Of a stretch of 64,000 nucleotides of DNA, positions 8,444 through 17,499 are shown piece by piece. The stretch is taken from NCBI GenBank assembly GCA_037190845.1, contig JBBCJI010000005.1, forward strand, positions 248,001 to 312,000, read 5' to 3'. Position 1 is the stretch's first letter; every line of letters begins with the position of its first letter. The notes under the pieces were generated by a model. The model was not told where the DNA came from. It searched no databases and worked only from the letters and a program-made list of their open reading frames with translations. The stretch comes from JBEBVQ01 sp037190845 (GTDB lineage Bacteria; Bacteroidota; Bacteroidia; Chitinophagales; Chitinophagaceae). A program made the translations under genes and the position numbers.

Positions 8444-9676
8444 TCAGATAATATGTGGCTGATACGTTTTGTCCAGGCGCATACGTTTTTTGAATGTATC
8501 CTGCAGCATATCTTTCAGATCTCGGTACGATATAAAAAGCGGGATTATTCCATCAGCATAAGAGGCGATCTCATAGGGCTGGTAACAGAAAACAATGCCG
8601 GCAGGTGTGAGGTATATATTTTCTGTTACGGGTACTTCACTTACCAGCAAACGTTCCTGCAGAGAAACACCATCTCCGGTGCGAAAATACCGGCGTGCAG
8701 CCATGTCGAGTAATACTTTCAGCTTATTACTGTCTACCATCATAATGTCCTGCAGTGTCCATACTTTTCCGTAAGCAACATCAAGACAATAGTATGATAC
8801 AGTGTAATTGCCATGCGCTCCGCCTGTATATTCACTGCTTGTGATCTCAAGTGTCAGGAGGTTTTTTTCATTACCGGCGATATCCCAGAATACGTCACGG
8901 GAATGATTGTTAATAGGTCGTTTTAATTCATCCGACTGTATCCCGGCATCTGTTATTATTTTCCTGTAATCGCTGAAATAGCTTTTGTCGTTTTCCGAAA
9001 TGCACTGTAAGACATCATATTTGGTATATGCTGTCGGATTGTTGCACCCGGCAAGGGTTGCAAATTGTCGGATAAGGAATGTGTTTCCGGCAGTATCGGG
9101 GACGTTAACCGGCCATAACAGGTGGTGTGTGCTCGTTACAAAAGGCGTATCTGATTTGTCGTGGTAGGCGGCACGCAGCGAATGATATAGCAGTTCAATA
9201 CGGTAGCTGCCTGCCGGATAGGCTTCTTTCAGCCTGATCTCATCAGACGGTGTGCTTTCCCCGCTTATCCGTATGCCATATGCCGAATCATTCCGGATCG
9301 TCAAGTGCCAGTACGGCTGAAAGGCGCTGTCCGGGATCCTGTCTGTTATATTTAGCTCGTCGAAGCGAATGTATGCTGTATGCGCCGTATCTCCGAAAGA
9401 GGAAAGCGTAGCATACGATTCCTGCCCATCGTAATAGCAATATCCGGTATATCGCCCGTTAAATGAAGTCAGGTGCACGGTAACTGGTTTCCCCGCTATA
9501 GATCCGGTCATCCTTTTATAGAAATTTGCAGGAGCCGGCGCTGTTGTGTCAGCCGGTGGAACATATGTAGCCCTTTGCGGTGGTTGGTTGTCTGCGCAGG
9601 CAAGCATAAATATACAGCACAAAGCCGGGTAAATATAACCCGTGGTATACGTTGCCCAAAAGCTTTTGCTATACAT
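8444..9676 (-). CDS. Lipoprotein with DUF3298/RsiV-like C-terminal domain
   Basis: 410 residues with a signal sequence and lipobox FMLAC (Cys at about 27), so it is probably anchored to a membrane. The N-terminal half (about 45-190) is a beta-rich region of unknown type. The C-terminal half contains SSEYTGGAHGNYTVSYYCLD and ends YQPYEIASYADGIIPLFI, the signature of DUF3298/RsiV-type domains, some of which bind lysozyme or peptidoglycan. A TACTTTTG -7 box lies 61 nt upstream (9737-9744), giving it its own promoter between it and the kinase gene. Confidence 0.8.
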   Translation of the reverse strand: MYSKSFWATYTTGYIYPALCCIFMLACADNQPPQRATYVPPADTTAPAPANFYKRMTGSIAGKPVTVHLTSFNGRYTGYCYYDGQESYATLSSFGDTAHTAYIRFDELNITDRIPDSAFQPYWHLTIRNDSAYGIRISGESTPSDEIRLKEAYPAGSYRIELLYHSLRAAYHDKSDTPFVTSTHHLLWPVNVPDTAGNTFLIRQFATLAGCNNPTAYTKYDVLQCISENDKSYFSDYRKIITDAGIQSDELKRPINNHSRDVFWDIAGNEKNLLTLEITSSEYTGGAHGNYTVSYYCLDVAYGKVWTLQDIMMVDSNKLKVLLDMAARRYFRTGDGVSLQERLLVSEVPVTENIYLTPAGIVFCYQPYEIASYADGIIPLFISYRDLKDMLQDTFKKRMRLDKTYQPHII

Positions 9677-9736
9677 AAGGAAGCCGGTTACATGATTATT
9701 GCCGCCAATCGGGAATATAGTTTAACCTTTATGTCC

Positions 9737-9744
9737 CAAAAGTA
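9737..9744 (-). promoter_or_regulatory. -7 box TACTTTTG for the DUF3298 lipoprotein
   Basis: It reads CAAAAGTA on the plus strand. It lies 61 nt before the ATG at 9676 and just after the kinase stop codon. Confidence 0.5.
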
Positions 9745-9752
9745 AATGTTTT

Positions 9753-12700
9753 TTACGGTTCTGTTTTTTGTTCGCTATGTTCCGAGCCGGTAAGTGGCAG
9801 CCGGATAAAGAAAACGGTCCCTTTTTCCTCTTCCGTGTCAAACCATATGTTTCCCTTCCAGAACTCAATGATTTTCCGTGTCATAGCGAGCCCTAAGCCT
9901 GTGCCGGAAGATTTTGTTGTAAAATAGGGCTTGAATATCTTTCCCCTTATTTGTACGGGGATACCGTTCCCGTTATCTCTGAATGAAAGGATCACGTTTT
10001 GCCGTTCCCGGCCGAGCATGATCTCGATCTGTCCATTCCTACCTTCGGGTATGGCTTGTATAGCATTCTGGACCAGGTTGGTACACACGCGGAGCAGCTG
10101 GCTTTTGTCTATGAATACCCGGAGCGGCTCCCGCCAGCTATGGAAGGTAACGGTGACATCGTTTTTATTCAGGTACAGTTCTACTGCACGTTCCAGGGTT
10201 TCGTTCAGCTCCAGTATTTCAGGACGGGCTTCCGGCATCTTGGCAAAGTCGGAAAATTCGGATGCGATATAGCTCAGGTTATCTATCTGTTCGACCAGCG
10301 AGCCGGATATACGTGTCGTGAGGTCTTTTACATCCGGGTGATTCAACTTCAGCGCCTGCTGCAGATACTGGATGTTCAGCTTCATCGGGGTCAGCGGATT
10401 TTTGATCTCATGCGCTACCTGCCGGGCCATTTCACGCCAGGCCGATTCCCGTTCGTTTTGTACCAGCATAAGAGCATGTGTTTCCACTTTCTGTACCATT
10501 TTATTGTACTCTTTCACCAGCAGGCCGATCTCGTCGTCATAGGGCCATTCGATAAGCTCGTTTCGCTGCAGGTTCAGGTGTTTGAACTTGCCGATGATCA
10601 TGTGAAGAGAGCGTGTCAGGTTGTTGGTGATAATGACTGCGAGCAGGCTGGATATAAGCAGTATAAAAGCATACAGGTTGATCAGGGCAGCCAGGATATT
10701 GGATACCTGGTACTTCAGCTCTTCCTGCGAAGCATAATAGGGTACATTGATATAACCGATTGTGCTGCCTGTCTTGCTTTGAAACGGTACATATCCCGAC
10801 AGGTAGGATAAGGTCCCGATCTTTTCGTGCTGCAACAGCAGGGAGATGTTTTTTGTCCGGAATTCCTGGTAGGCATCAGCCCGCATGAGCGGTGCAAGCA
10901 GACTCTTCTCATAGATCGCATTCTGGGAAGTAGTGAGCAATATGCCGGCGCCATTAAAAATGTTAATGTCAATTCTGTACTGATGGGCCAGCCCGTTGAT
11001 CAGGTAGCGAAATTCAGGCTGTTGTGTAGCTATCGCAAAGCCTGCCTGGCTGTTTATTTTTTTCTGATTATTCAGATATTGCTGTATACTGTTTTCCACA
11101 GCCTGGGTTATCTCCTGCAGCTTATTTCTGCTCGACTCCTGGTAGCGGTTATTAAAAAATGTGATCGTGGCAATGCCGATTACCAGGAATGAAACCAGCA
11201 CAATGCTGAGCATAGCATAGTGAATACGCCTTCGTAACGTAATATGCCCGATCCGTATATGCCGTTTCCCCATTGCGGTGTAGCTGAACCATATGCTCAG
11301 TATAATGGTGATGAGCATCAGCAGCAATTGTACGCTGAAGAGATAGGAGAACATGGTTGTGAGGCGGATCCAGGGATTATCATAGTGCACTACAACGATG
11401 CTCCTGTCTGTGTCTGCCCGGTACCATAATGTCGAAATGTCTTTTTTGTCTTCAAAAACGTAGTTGAGGGTATCCTGCTCCGGCTGGCGCATCTTCAGAG
11501 AAAAGGGATAATAACCGGACTGTGTGACCAACTGCTGGTTGTTATATATAGCATAGTCATAGTGTAGCGTTTGCTGTACAGCACTTATATTACCCGGTTG
11601 CAATAGTTCCGGATATACTGTTTCATTGTTCTCCTTTTTCAGAGACATATCAATGAAAAGGTAACCGGCAATCATATTATGGTCTCCCGGAATCGGAATG
11701 CGTGAAATGTAATAATGATTATCAGGGGAATTTTCGATAAAGTACAGGTGAGAGTCGGTCACCGGCACTGCCTGTGACACACGTTCTTCCATCTCATGCA
11801 GGGTGAGGTGCGTGTCGTTGTATAATCCATGCCCGTCTGCATTATACAGGTAAATATCTGATTGATATTTACTGAGATGCCCGTTCAGATATAGTACTTC
11901 TATGCGATCCTTCAGTTCCTTCCTGCTTTTTCTGCCCGGCTGCTCTATGAATGATTTTATCTGCAGATCATCAGACAATTCCCTGACTATGTCAATAAAC
12001 AGGTATTCGGTAACAGGGTCTTTCTGGTGTAATAACTTTGCCGCAAACAGCTTCCGCGTTTCCCGTTCTTTCTCATGGTTGAAATATTGCATCAGCATTG
12101 TTGTGGAAATACTGATGAATACGGCCCACAGAATTGTTTTGGGGGCCAGCAGATCACGGCTGATCTGGATCCATTTCATATCCAGCATGCCAGTACACAA
12201 CACCAGCCACAACAGCAGGTAGTATTGCGGCAGCCCGGCTATATGATCCGGTATGTCCAGGTAAATGTACAGGAATCCCATTACTATGATCAGCGGATAC
12301 TTTATCCTGCTTATGCCTGCCTGCCCGGAAAATTGTGCATTCAGTATGTGCAGAAACAGCGCAGATATGCTTGCCGTTAATACAATGACGACGAGGCCTA
12401 TAATGGTATATCCGTCGATGGCATAAAAATCACTTACCTCGAATGAGATCATTGAGTCTGTCACTACGCTGCGGATGATATACACGGCATAACAGGTACA
12501 TGCCGTGAGGCCCGCCGCTATCAGCAGAAAGAGCGGATAACGCATATAAGCAGATCTGATCTTATGGATAAATGTGCGGTATGGCGTTTGTGTAAAAATA
12601 AAGATACACAGCCAGGCGAGCAGCAGGATATTGATGAGCAGGTCTCCGAGCGATGGCAACAACCGGCTGGACGCATATAGCCGTGGAGAAAATAATTCAA

Positions 12701-13502
12701 GCGCTCCCAGGTTAAAAGGCAGCCCTGTATAATACAATGCTGTACGGGTGCAGATGATTATCCCGCCTATAAAAAGCAAGCCGGTATAAGGCTTACGTGT
12801 TTTTGACAGGTGCCGGGCAACAAGATGTACCCAGAAAAATGCTGCAATCGCCGTTGCAATGACGATCCATATGGTAGCATGATCCGGTTTGATCTGTGGC
12901 ATGTCCTCCGGTTGTATGTACATGTAGAATGCCACTTTTCCGGCATCATAATAAACCGGATGGAATCCTTCTGCCGGATCCCGGGATACTTTTGCTGATG
13001 CGGGTATAAGACCGGAGGCTAACCAGTGCGATTGCAGGTAATTATTTTCAAAAGGATATATCCATGCTACCGGTACGATAACCGACAAGACACGCAGAGG
13101 GTCATTGGAAAGTGTATCGCATTTTGTGAAGAAGATGCTTTTACCGGATTGTGTCCGGTTACCCAACGGGAATGTACCGGATGTATCACAATTGATTTCC
13201 CCCAGATTATTACTCCAGAATACTAATTTCCCGTTTTCCCGGGCATTTATATAGAATGGCTTCCTGAGCAGTTTGCTGAGCTCATGTTGTGTAAGCTGCC
13301 GGTTGAATATCCGTTCTGTTAAGCCGGTATCACGACTTATCTCGTGCCATCCGGCCATACGTTTCCGGAGATCTTTGCTTACCATGTGTGCTATCCGTTC
13401 CGGTTGAGCCTGCCGTACCGACAGGTAATAACATCCCAACCCTGCAAGCCATAACAGCAATACGATCAGCAACCAATCCCGGTATGGATAACGCCTGAGC
13501 AT
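9753..13502 (-). CDS. Large NtrY-like membrane histidine kinase
   Basis: 1249 residues, far longer than typical NtrY (~750). The N-terminus has a signal anchor and periplasmic segment, then a block of about eight membrane helices (roughly 215-470). A second periplasmic sensor region, bounded by helices near residues 690 and 735, is followed by another extracytoplasmic stretch, a helix near 920 and a HAMP-like linker. The kinase core is intact: H-box VAHEIKNPLTPMKLNIQYLQ (His near 1020), N-box NLVQNAIQAIPEG, G1 FRDNGNGIP, then FKPYFTTKSSGTGLGLAM. The KNPLTPM form of the H-box is characteristic of NtrY. No response regulator gene is adjacent, so the partner is unknown. Confidence 0.9.
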   Translation of the reverse strand: MLRRYPYRDWLLIVLLLWLAGLGCYYLSVRQAQPERIAHMVSKDLRKRMAGWHEISRDTGLTERIFNRQLTQHELSKLLRKPFYINARENGKLVFWSNNLGEINCDTSGTFPLGNRTQSGKSIFFTKCDTLSNDPLRVLSVIVPVAWIYPFENNYLQSHWLASGLIPASAKVSRDPAEGFHPVYYDAGKVAFYMYIQPEDMPQIKPDHATIWIVIATAIAAFFWVHLVARHLSKTRKPYTGLLFIGGIIICTRTALYYTGLPFNLGALELFSPRLYASSRLLPSLGDLLINILLLAWLCIFIFTQTPYRTFIHKIRSAYMRYPLFLLIAAGLTACTCYAVYIIRSVVTDSMISFEVSDFYAIDGYTIIGLVVIVLTASISALFLHILNAQFSGQAGISRIKYPLIIVMGFLYIYLDIPDHIAGLPQYYLLLWLVLCTGMLDMKWIQISRDLLAPKTILWAVFISISTTMLMQYFNHEKERETRKLFAAKLLHQKDPVTEYLFIDIVRELSDDLQIKSFIEQPGRKSRKELKDRIEVLYLNGHLSKYQSDIYLYNADGHGLYNDTHLTLHEMEERVSQAVPVTDSHLYFIENSPDNHYYISRIPIPGDHNMIAGYLFIDMSLKKENNETVYPELLQPGNISAVQQTLHYDYAIYNNQQLVTQSGYYPFSLKMRQPEQDTLNYVFEDKKDISTLWYRADTDRSIVVVHYDNPWIRLTTMFSYLFSVQLLLMLITIILSIWFSYTAMGKRHIRIGHITLRRRIHYAMLSIVLVSFLVIGIATITFFNNRYQESSRNKLQEITQAVENSIQQYLNNQKKINSQAGFAIATQQPEFRYLINGLAHQYRIDINIFNGAGILLTTSQNAIYEKSLLAPLMRADAYQEFRTKNISLLLQHEKIGTLSYLSGYVPFQSKTGSTIGYINVPYYASQEELKYQVSNILAALINLYAFILLISSLLAVIITNNLTRSLHMIIGKFKHLNLQRNELIEWPYDDEIGLLVKEYNKMVQKVETHALMLVQNERESAWREMARQVAHEIKNPLTPMKLNIQYLQQALKLNHPDVKDLTTRISGSLVEQIDNLSYIASEFSDFAKMPEARPEILELNETLERAVELYLNKNDVTVTFHSWREPLRVFIDKSQLLRVCTNLVQNAIQAIPEGRNGQIEIMLGRERQNVILSFRDNGNGIPVQIRGKIFKPYFTTKSSGTGLGLAMTRKIIEFWKGNIWFDTEEEKGTVFFIRLPLTGSEHSEQKTEP

Positions 13503-13504
13503 AA

Positions 13505-13560
13505 GTTGAGAGTTGAAAATTGAGAGTTGAAAATTAGTTCATTTTCTACTTTAAATTTTC
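13505..13560. repeat. TTGAAAATT-type inverted low-complexity repeat
   Basis: Tandem GAGAGTTGAAAATT units face a TAAATTTTCAACTT arm across a short centre. The end enters the 3' end of mazG. The same style of sequence lies at 22915-23012, 23925-23959 and 34271-34351. Confidence 0.45.
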
Positions 13561-14325
13561 AACTTCCTCCGCTTTTACCCTATTCCATAGCCCATCCATC
13601 TCGTCCAGGCTCATGTCTTCCAGTTTCTTCCCTTCAGATTTTGCAATTAATTCCATTTGCTGAAAACGCCGGATGAATTTTTTGTTGGTTTTTTCCAGTG
13701 CCTGTTCAGGGTCTACATTCAGGAAGCGGGCGTAATTGACCAGTGAGAACAGCACATCTCCCAACTCAGCCTCAATCGCTTCCTGCTCATTATTTTTTAC
13801 GGCTTCATCCAGTTCATTTATTTCTTCTGCAACCTTCTCTCTCACCTGGTGGATATGGTCCCATTCAAATCCTATCTGTTTGGTTTTCTCCTGTATCCGC
13901 AATGCTTTGAGCATAGCCGGCAGCGACCTGGGAACACCGCTTAATACAGACGTTTTTCCTTCTTTCAGCTTTAGCTTTTCCCAATTCTGCTTTACCTGGT
14001 CTTCATCCGTCACCTGTACCTGCCCGTAGATATGCGGATGCCTGTGCACCAGTTTGTTGCAGATAGCTTCAATTACATCATCAAAGCTGAACTGCTTTTG
14101 TTCGGAGGCGATCTTGCTGTAAAATACGATATGCAGCAGCAGATCGCCCAGCTCTTCCCGGATGCCGTTCCAGTCTGACCCGGACAGGGCCTCAGTAAGC
14201 TCATATACTTCTTCCAGTGTTTGCTGACGCAGCGTATGTATCGTTTGTTTCCTGTCCCAGGGGCAACCTGCCCGCAGTTCATCCATAATCCTGATCAGCC
14301 GTTCGATTGATTTGTTGTATTCCAT
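13546..14325 (-). CDS. mazG: Nucleoside triphosphate pyrophosphohydrolase MazG
   Basis: Hydrolyses NTPs/dNTPs to NMPs plus pyrophosphate (house-cleaning role). About 259 residues with two MazG domains. The first has LRAGCPWDRKQT and EEVYELTEAL (EExxE metal ligands), with a further metal-binding ELGDLLLHIVFYSKIA. The second repeats the pattern with EEINELDEAV and ELGDVLFSLVNYAR. The ATG at 14325 (MEYNKSIERL) fits the family start better than an in-frame one at 14346. It follows ubiX by 36 nt on the same strand. Confidence 0.94.
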   Translation of the reverse strand: MEYNKSIERLIRIMDELRAGCPWDRKQTIHTLRQQTLEEVYELTEALSGSDWNGIREELGDLLLHIVFYSKIASEQKQFSFDDVIEAICNKLVHRHPHIYGQVQVTDEDQVKQNWEKLKLKEGKTSVLSGVPRSLPAMLKALRIQEKTKQIGFEWDHIHQVREKVAEEINELDEAVKNNEQEAIEAELGDVLFSLVNYARFLNVDPEQALEKTNKKFIRRFQQMELIAKSEGKKLEDMSLDEMDGLWNRVKAEEVENLK

Positions 14326-14361
14326 GTCTTTTCGGTATCTGTGCATGAGCAGGTTTGTATA

Positions 14362-14919
14362 TCAGGATTCTCCCCACCGGTATCCGTCGACAGGCAGGCC
14401 GGATAATTGCAGCACACGGTTGACCACAGTTGCCGCAACGTCTTCGAGGGTCTCTGGGTGGTTATAAAATGAAGGCGATGCAGGACAAATGATCCCTCCG
14501 GATTCGGTAAGCTGTGTCATATTCCTGAGGTGTATCAGATTATAAGGTGTTTCGCGTACTACGCAGATCAGCTTCCGCCTTTCTTTGAGCATCACATCTG
14601 CGGCGCGTGTAATCAGATCGTTGCTGATACCATGCACAATGCGCCCGAGCGTACCCATGCTGCAGGGACATATGATCAGTGCGCTGCAGGAGGAGCTGCC
14701 CGACGCTGCGGGGGCCATAAAGTCGTTTTTATCCCAGACACGGAACGGGTATTGTGTATAGGCTGTATCTCCCAGCTCATGTTGCCATACGGTATGTGCA
14801 TTCTGGCTCCATATGACATCCGTTTGCTCCGCCTGTCCATCCATTTGCCGGAGCTTGTCCAGCAGCACCTTCGCATATACTGCCCCGCTTGCCCCCGTTA
14901 CTGCTACTGTGATTTTCAT
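14362..14919 (-). CDS. ubiX: Flavin prenyltransferase UbiX
   Basis: Attaches dimethylallyl to FMN to make the prenylated-flavin cofactor of UbiD decarboxylases. 185 residues beginning MKITVAVTGASGAVYAKVLL (FMN-binding GASGA loop). Later landmarks are PCSMGTLGRIVHG, the KLICVVRETPYNLIHLRNM block with the conserved Arg-Glu, and PASPSFYNHP near the C-terminus. No ubiD gene lies in the window. It is followed by mazG and preceded by pth with a 39-nt gap, consistent with one transcript. Confidence 0.95.
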   Translation of the reverse strand: MKITVAVTGASGAVYAKVLLDKLRQMDGQAEQTDVIWSQNAHTVWQHELGDTAYTQYPFRVWDKNDFMAPAASGSSSCSALIICPCSMGTLGRIVHGISNDLITRAADVMLKERRKLICVVRETPYNLIHLRNMTQLTESGGIICPASPSFYNHPETLEDVAATVVNRVLQLSGLPVDGYRWGES

Positions 14920-14958
14920 GGATTTAGTTTCATTGTTTTCATTGAGCTGACCAGCGTC

Positions 14959-15519
14959 TTACTTATTGTATTGGCTCATTGTATTGGCAATGCCCTGTGC
15001 TGCAAAGCTTTCAATGACTTCCGTACTCTTTCGTATTTTTTCTTTCACAATTGGCAGCTCGCTGCTTTGCCAGCGGCCAAGTACAAAATCAACCTGTCGT
15101 CCTTTAGGGAAATCGCTGCCGATGCCGAAACGAAGGCGCGGATACTGATTTGTTTGCAATACGGTTTCGATATCACGAAGACCGTTGTGGCCTGCAGCGC
15201 TCCCGCTCCCCCGCAGGCGTAAAGTATCAAGTGGGAGCGCCAGGTCGTCTACGATTACCAGGAGATGTTCCACAGGGATTTTCTCCTTATCCATCCAATA
15301 CTTCACCGCTTTACCACTCAGATTCATATAGGTGGTGGGCTTGATCACGATAAATGTTTTGCCTTTCCATTTGCATTCGGCTGCATAGGCATGCCTTTCC
15401 TGGCGGAAGATACCCTTATGTTTGATCACAAAGGCATCAGCTACATCGAATCCGATATTATGCCGGGTAGCATCGTATTCCGGGCCAATATTGCCCAATC
15501 CCACAATCAGGTATTTCAT
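14959..15519 (-). CDS. pth: Peptidyl-tRNA hydrolase
   Basis: Releases tRNA from peptidyl-tRNA dropped by ribosomes. 186 residues, standard length. Catalytic and binding residues are visible: Asn10 in GLGNIG, His20 in ATRHNIGF, the KPTTYMNLSG block and the VIVDDLALPLDTLRLR block containing the conserved Asp. The ATG at 15519 lies only 11 nt after a perfect -7 box (15531-15538), so the 5' leader must be very short. That box forms one edge of a 44-bp palindrome. Confidence 0.97.
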   Translation of the reverse strand: MKYLIVGLGNIGPEYDATRHNIGFDVADAFVIKHKGIFRQERHAYAAECKWKGKTFIVIKPTTYMNLSGKAVKYWMDKEKIPVEHLLVIVDDLALPLDTLRLRGSGSAAGHNGLRDIETVLQTNQYPRLRFGIGSDFPKGRQVDFVLGRWQSSELPIVKEKIRKSTEVIESFAAQGIANTMSQYNK

Positions 15520-15530
15520 AACAGACAGGG

Positions 15531-15538
15531 CAAATATA
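15531..15538 (-). promoter_or_regulatory. -7 box TATATTTG for pth-ubiX-mazG
   Basis: It reads CAAATATA on the plus strand and lies 11 nt before the pth ATG. It overlaps one arm of the palindrome at 15532-15575. Confidence 0.6.
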
Positions 15539-15575
15539 GGCAGAGGCGCACAATTGTGCGCCTCTGCCTATATTT
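15532..15575. terminator. Perfect 44-bp palindrome, likely terminator, overlapping the pth promoter
   Basis: The two 22-nt arms (beginning AAATATAGGCAGAGGCGCAC on the left) are exact reverse complements with no spacer. It lies 25 nt after the stop of the lipoprotein gene and ends inside the pth -7 box. Confidence 0.75.
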
Positions 15576-15599
15576 ACGTATGATTTGCCCCCGGCGTTT

Positions 15600-16160
15600 T
15601 TATAATCCGGCTACGATATGATAAGACACTGTGGCTTTGCATTCAAGCTTCTGGGATGTTGCTCTGCGCGATACACCGGTAAGCTTGTATGAAAAATTCT
15701 TAGACTTGAAGTATGGAGCCAGATCAAGATTGCTGTTGACGGGTATCTCCAGTGTATATGACTCGACGTCGGGGTTGTTGGGCAGCTCGGCAACTATGAT
15801 TGTCTCTTGCTTACTGTCTGACGAGAATTGCACTTTGCAGGATTCCAGTACGGAAAGATTGTCTACACTGTCGCCGCCAATCAGTGTGATGGTGCAGCTT
15901 TCGATTACAGCAGACTTGATATTGCTGGCGCTTAAATTCTCATCATAAGTTTTGATAATGCTGTCAATATTCAGATAAACCTGATCGGTAGCCAATGTAG
16001 CCTCACCGGATTGCTCCAGTACCGGGATCGTAAAGGTGATATCGGAAGACGTTACACCAAGATCTATTTTGACAGCATCTTTGATTTTATCGCAGGATGC
16101 CAATGCTAAAATGCTCCCCAGGCACAGCGCATATACGGAAAGTAAATTTTTTCTGCTCAT
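15600..16160 (-). CDS. Lipoprotein of unknown function
   Basis: About 186 residues starting MSRKNLLSVYALCLGSILAL, with lipobox LASC (Cys near residue 22). The mature part is rich in beta strands and polar residues (ITFTIPVLEQSGEATLATDQ, then repeated TLIGGDS-type strands) and ends with an aromatic-poor tail. It resembles the many immunoglobulin-like surface lipoproteins of Bacteroidota, but I recognise no named family. The start was chosen at 16160 because a TATTTTTG -7 box lies 31 nt upstream. The frame is open to 16184. Confidence 0.75.
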   Translation of the reverse strand: MSRKNLLSVYALCLGSILALASCDKIKDAVKIDLGVTSSDITFTIPVLEQSGEATLATDQVYLNIDSIIKTYDENLSASNIKSAVIESCTITLIGGDSVDNLSVLESCKVQFSSDSKQETIIVAELPNNPDVESYTLEIPVNSNLDLAPYFKSKNFSYKLTGVSRRATSQKLECKATVSYHIVAGL

Positions 16161-16191
16161 TTTTGTTTGTTTTTTATAAAGCAAAAATATA

Positions 16192-16199
16192 CAATTTCA
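16192..16199 (-). promoter_or_regulatory. -7 box TATTTTTG for the 16160 lipoprotein
   Basis: It reads CAAAAATA on the plus strand, 31 nt before the ATG. Confidence 0.45.
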
Positions 16200-16270
16200 G
16201 AACATGAGTATGCGGAATTTTAGAAAAAAGTTAACATAACCGGGACTTGTTTCATTGGCCTAACCGCGGG

Positions 16271-16831
16271 TTATTGCCATGTTCCTTTAAAGTTTTTCTG
16301 GTATACATCAAAAGGTTCGCTGCGGTGCAGATTTTGCCCGAAGTATTTGAGAATCATCTCCATCTGTATTACGTCAAGATATCCCGGTACCGGCTGGGGG
16401 TTTTGGAAATTTTCTTCAATAAATATACTTGTAGGATAGCTCATCTGCCCGCGTGCCAGCTCCACCGCAAATTCGTTGGCACGATGCTGGGGTGAAAAAC
16501 CATACATCTTTCCCATAAAACGAATACTGTCCTGCTGCTCGGCATTCAGCTTTACCGCATAGAAATGCTCGTTGAGATAAGCGATCACATGCTTGTTGGA
16601 AAATGTCTTCTTATCCATCACCTTACACCAGCCGCACCAGTTGGTGTACATATCTACATATACTTTTTTGGGTTGTTTTTTCATGGCCACCTGCAGCTCG
16701 TCCAGCGTCATCCAGCGGATAGCGTCGTCTGCCTGGGTTTCAGTTTTATCTTTTTCCTTTTTCTGATCATTGGCATGTAATGCGGGCATCGCAGTCAGGA
16801 GTACAAAAGACAGCAAAAGTACCTGTTTCAT
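16271..16831 (-). CDS. Secreted thioredoxin-family protein (CGWC)
   Basis: 186 residues with a cleavable signal peptide (about 1-20, ending ALHAN) and a charged linker rich in Lys/Glu. A thioredoxin fold follows, with active site NWCGWCKVMDKKTF near residue 66 and the cis-Pro strand SYPTSIFI near 137. The DUF255/thioredoxin_7-like spacing after the CxxC (TFSNKHVIAYLNEHF) suggests a periplasmic disulfide reductase rather than classical cytoplasmic thioredoxin. It stands alone; the partner substrate is unknown. Confidence 0.88.
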   Translation of the reverse strand: MKQVLLLSFVLLTAMPALHANDQKKEKDKTETQADDAIRWMTLDELQVAMKKQPKKVYVDMYTNWCGWCKVMDKKTFSNKHVIAYLNEHFYAVKLNAEQQDSIRFMGKMYGFSPQHRANEFAVELARGQMSYPTSIFIEENFQNPQPVPGYLDVIQMEMILKYFGQNLHRSEPFDVYQKNFKGTWQ

Positions 16832-17094
16832 ATTGTTGGTTTTATTCGTACGGACACCTCTTCATGTTCTTCAAACCTTCATGTCCTCCATGTGGAAAAA
16901 ATAAAAAACATGAAGGTCATTAAGGAATTAAGATCATTATGAACTGATTTTTGAACAGGAGCTAAAATAATAATTCCCGGGACACGAATTTACGATTTAA
17001 TTCATGCAAAGATTGTTAATTTGCATGTGTCAGAACGAAGTTTCTTGCTTATTCGCAACTTAACCTAATTTTACCATCTACGAAACAGGTGATC

Positions 17095-17496
17095 ATGGAA
17101 GAATCAAAACGACAGAAGCAGGTAGGGCGGCTGATACAGGAAGAAATGAGTGATCTGTTTCAGCGTGAGGGTATGAATGTTATCAACGGAGGCATGGTGT
17201 CGGTAGCGGAGGTGAAAATGACGCCCGACCTGCTCGAAGCACGGGTATACCTGAGTTTTTTCCGGATCGAACAACCCTCGGTCCTGCTGGAAGAGATAAA
17301 GGAACGTACAGGTGAATGGCGTAAATTGTTGGGTATGCGTGTAAAGAACCAGTTGCGGCGTGTGCCTGAATTGCATTTTTTCGCAGATGATACGCTGGAT
17401 CATGTATTTAAAATGGAGGAGCTGTTTAAACAGATCCGTGAAGAAAGAGATACAAAAAACCAGGAGCGGCCTCCCTTTTCTACCGATGAATCCTAA
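17095..17496 (+). CDS. rbfA: Ribosome-binding factor A
   Basis: Assists maturation of the 30S subunit at the 5' end of 16S rRNA. 133 residues from the ATG at 17095 (a GTG at 17089 is in frame). The family start MEESKRQKQVGRLIQEEMSD is followed by a KH-like fold with VSVAEVKMTPDLLEARVYLS and the RRVPELHFFADDTLD segment near residue 98. The stop codon is 3 nt before the next gene, a LolC-like permease, suggesting cotranscription. Confidence 0.95.
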   Translation: MEESKRQKQVGRLIQEEMSDLFQREGMNVINGGMVSVAEVKMTPDLLEARVYLSFFRIEQPSVLLEEIKERTGEWRKLLGMRVKNQLRRVPELHFFADDTLDHVFKMEELFKQIREERDTKNQERPPFSTDES

Positions 17497-17499
17497 CTG

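Noticed and set aside
9999..10811. 270-codon plus-strand frame inside the NtrY-like kinase gene
   Set aside because: It is the reverse of a kinase core with all catalytic motifs; its own translation has no recognisable signature.
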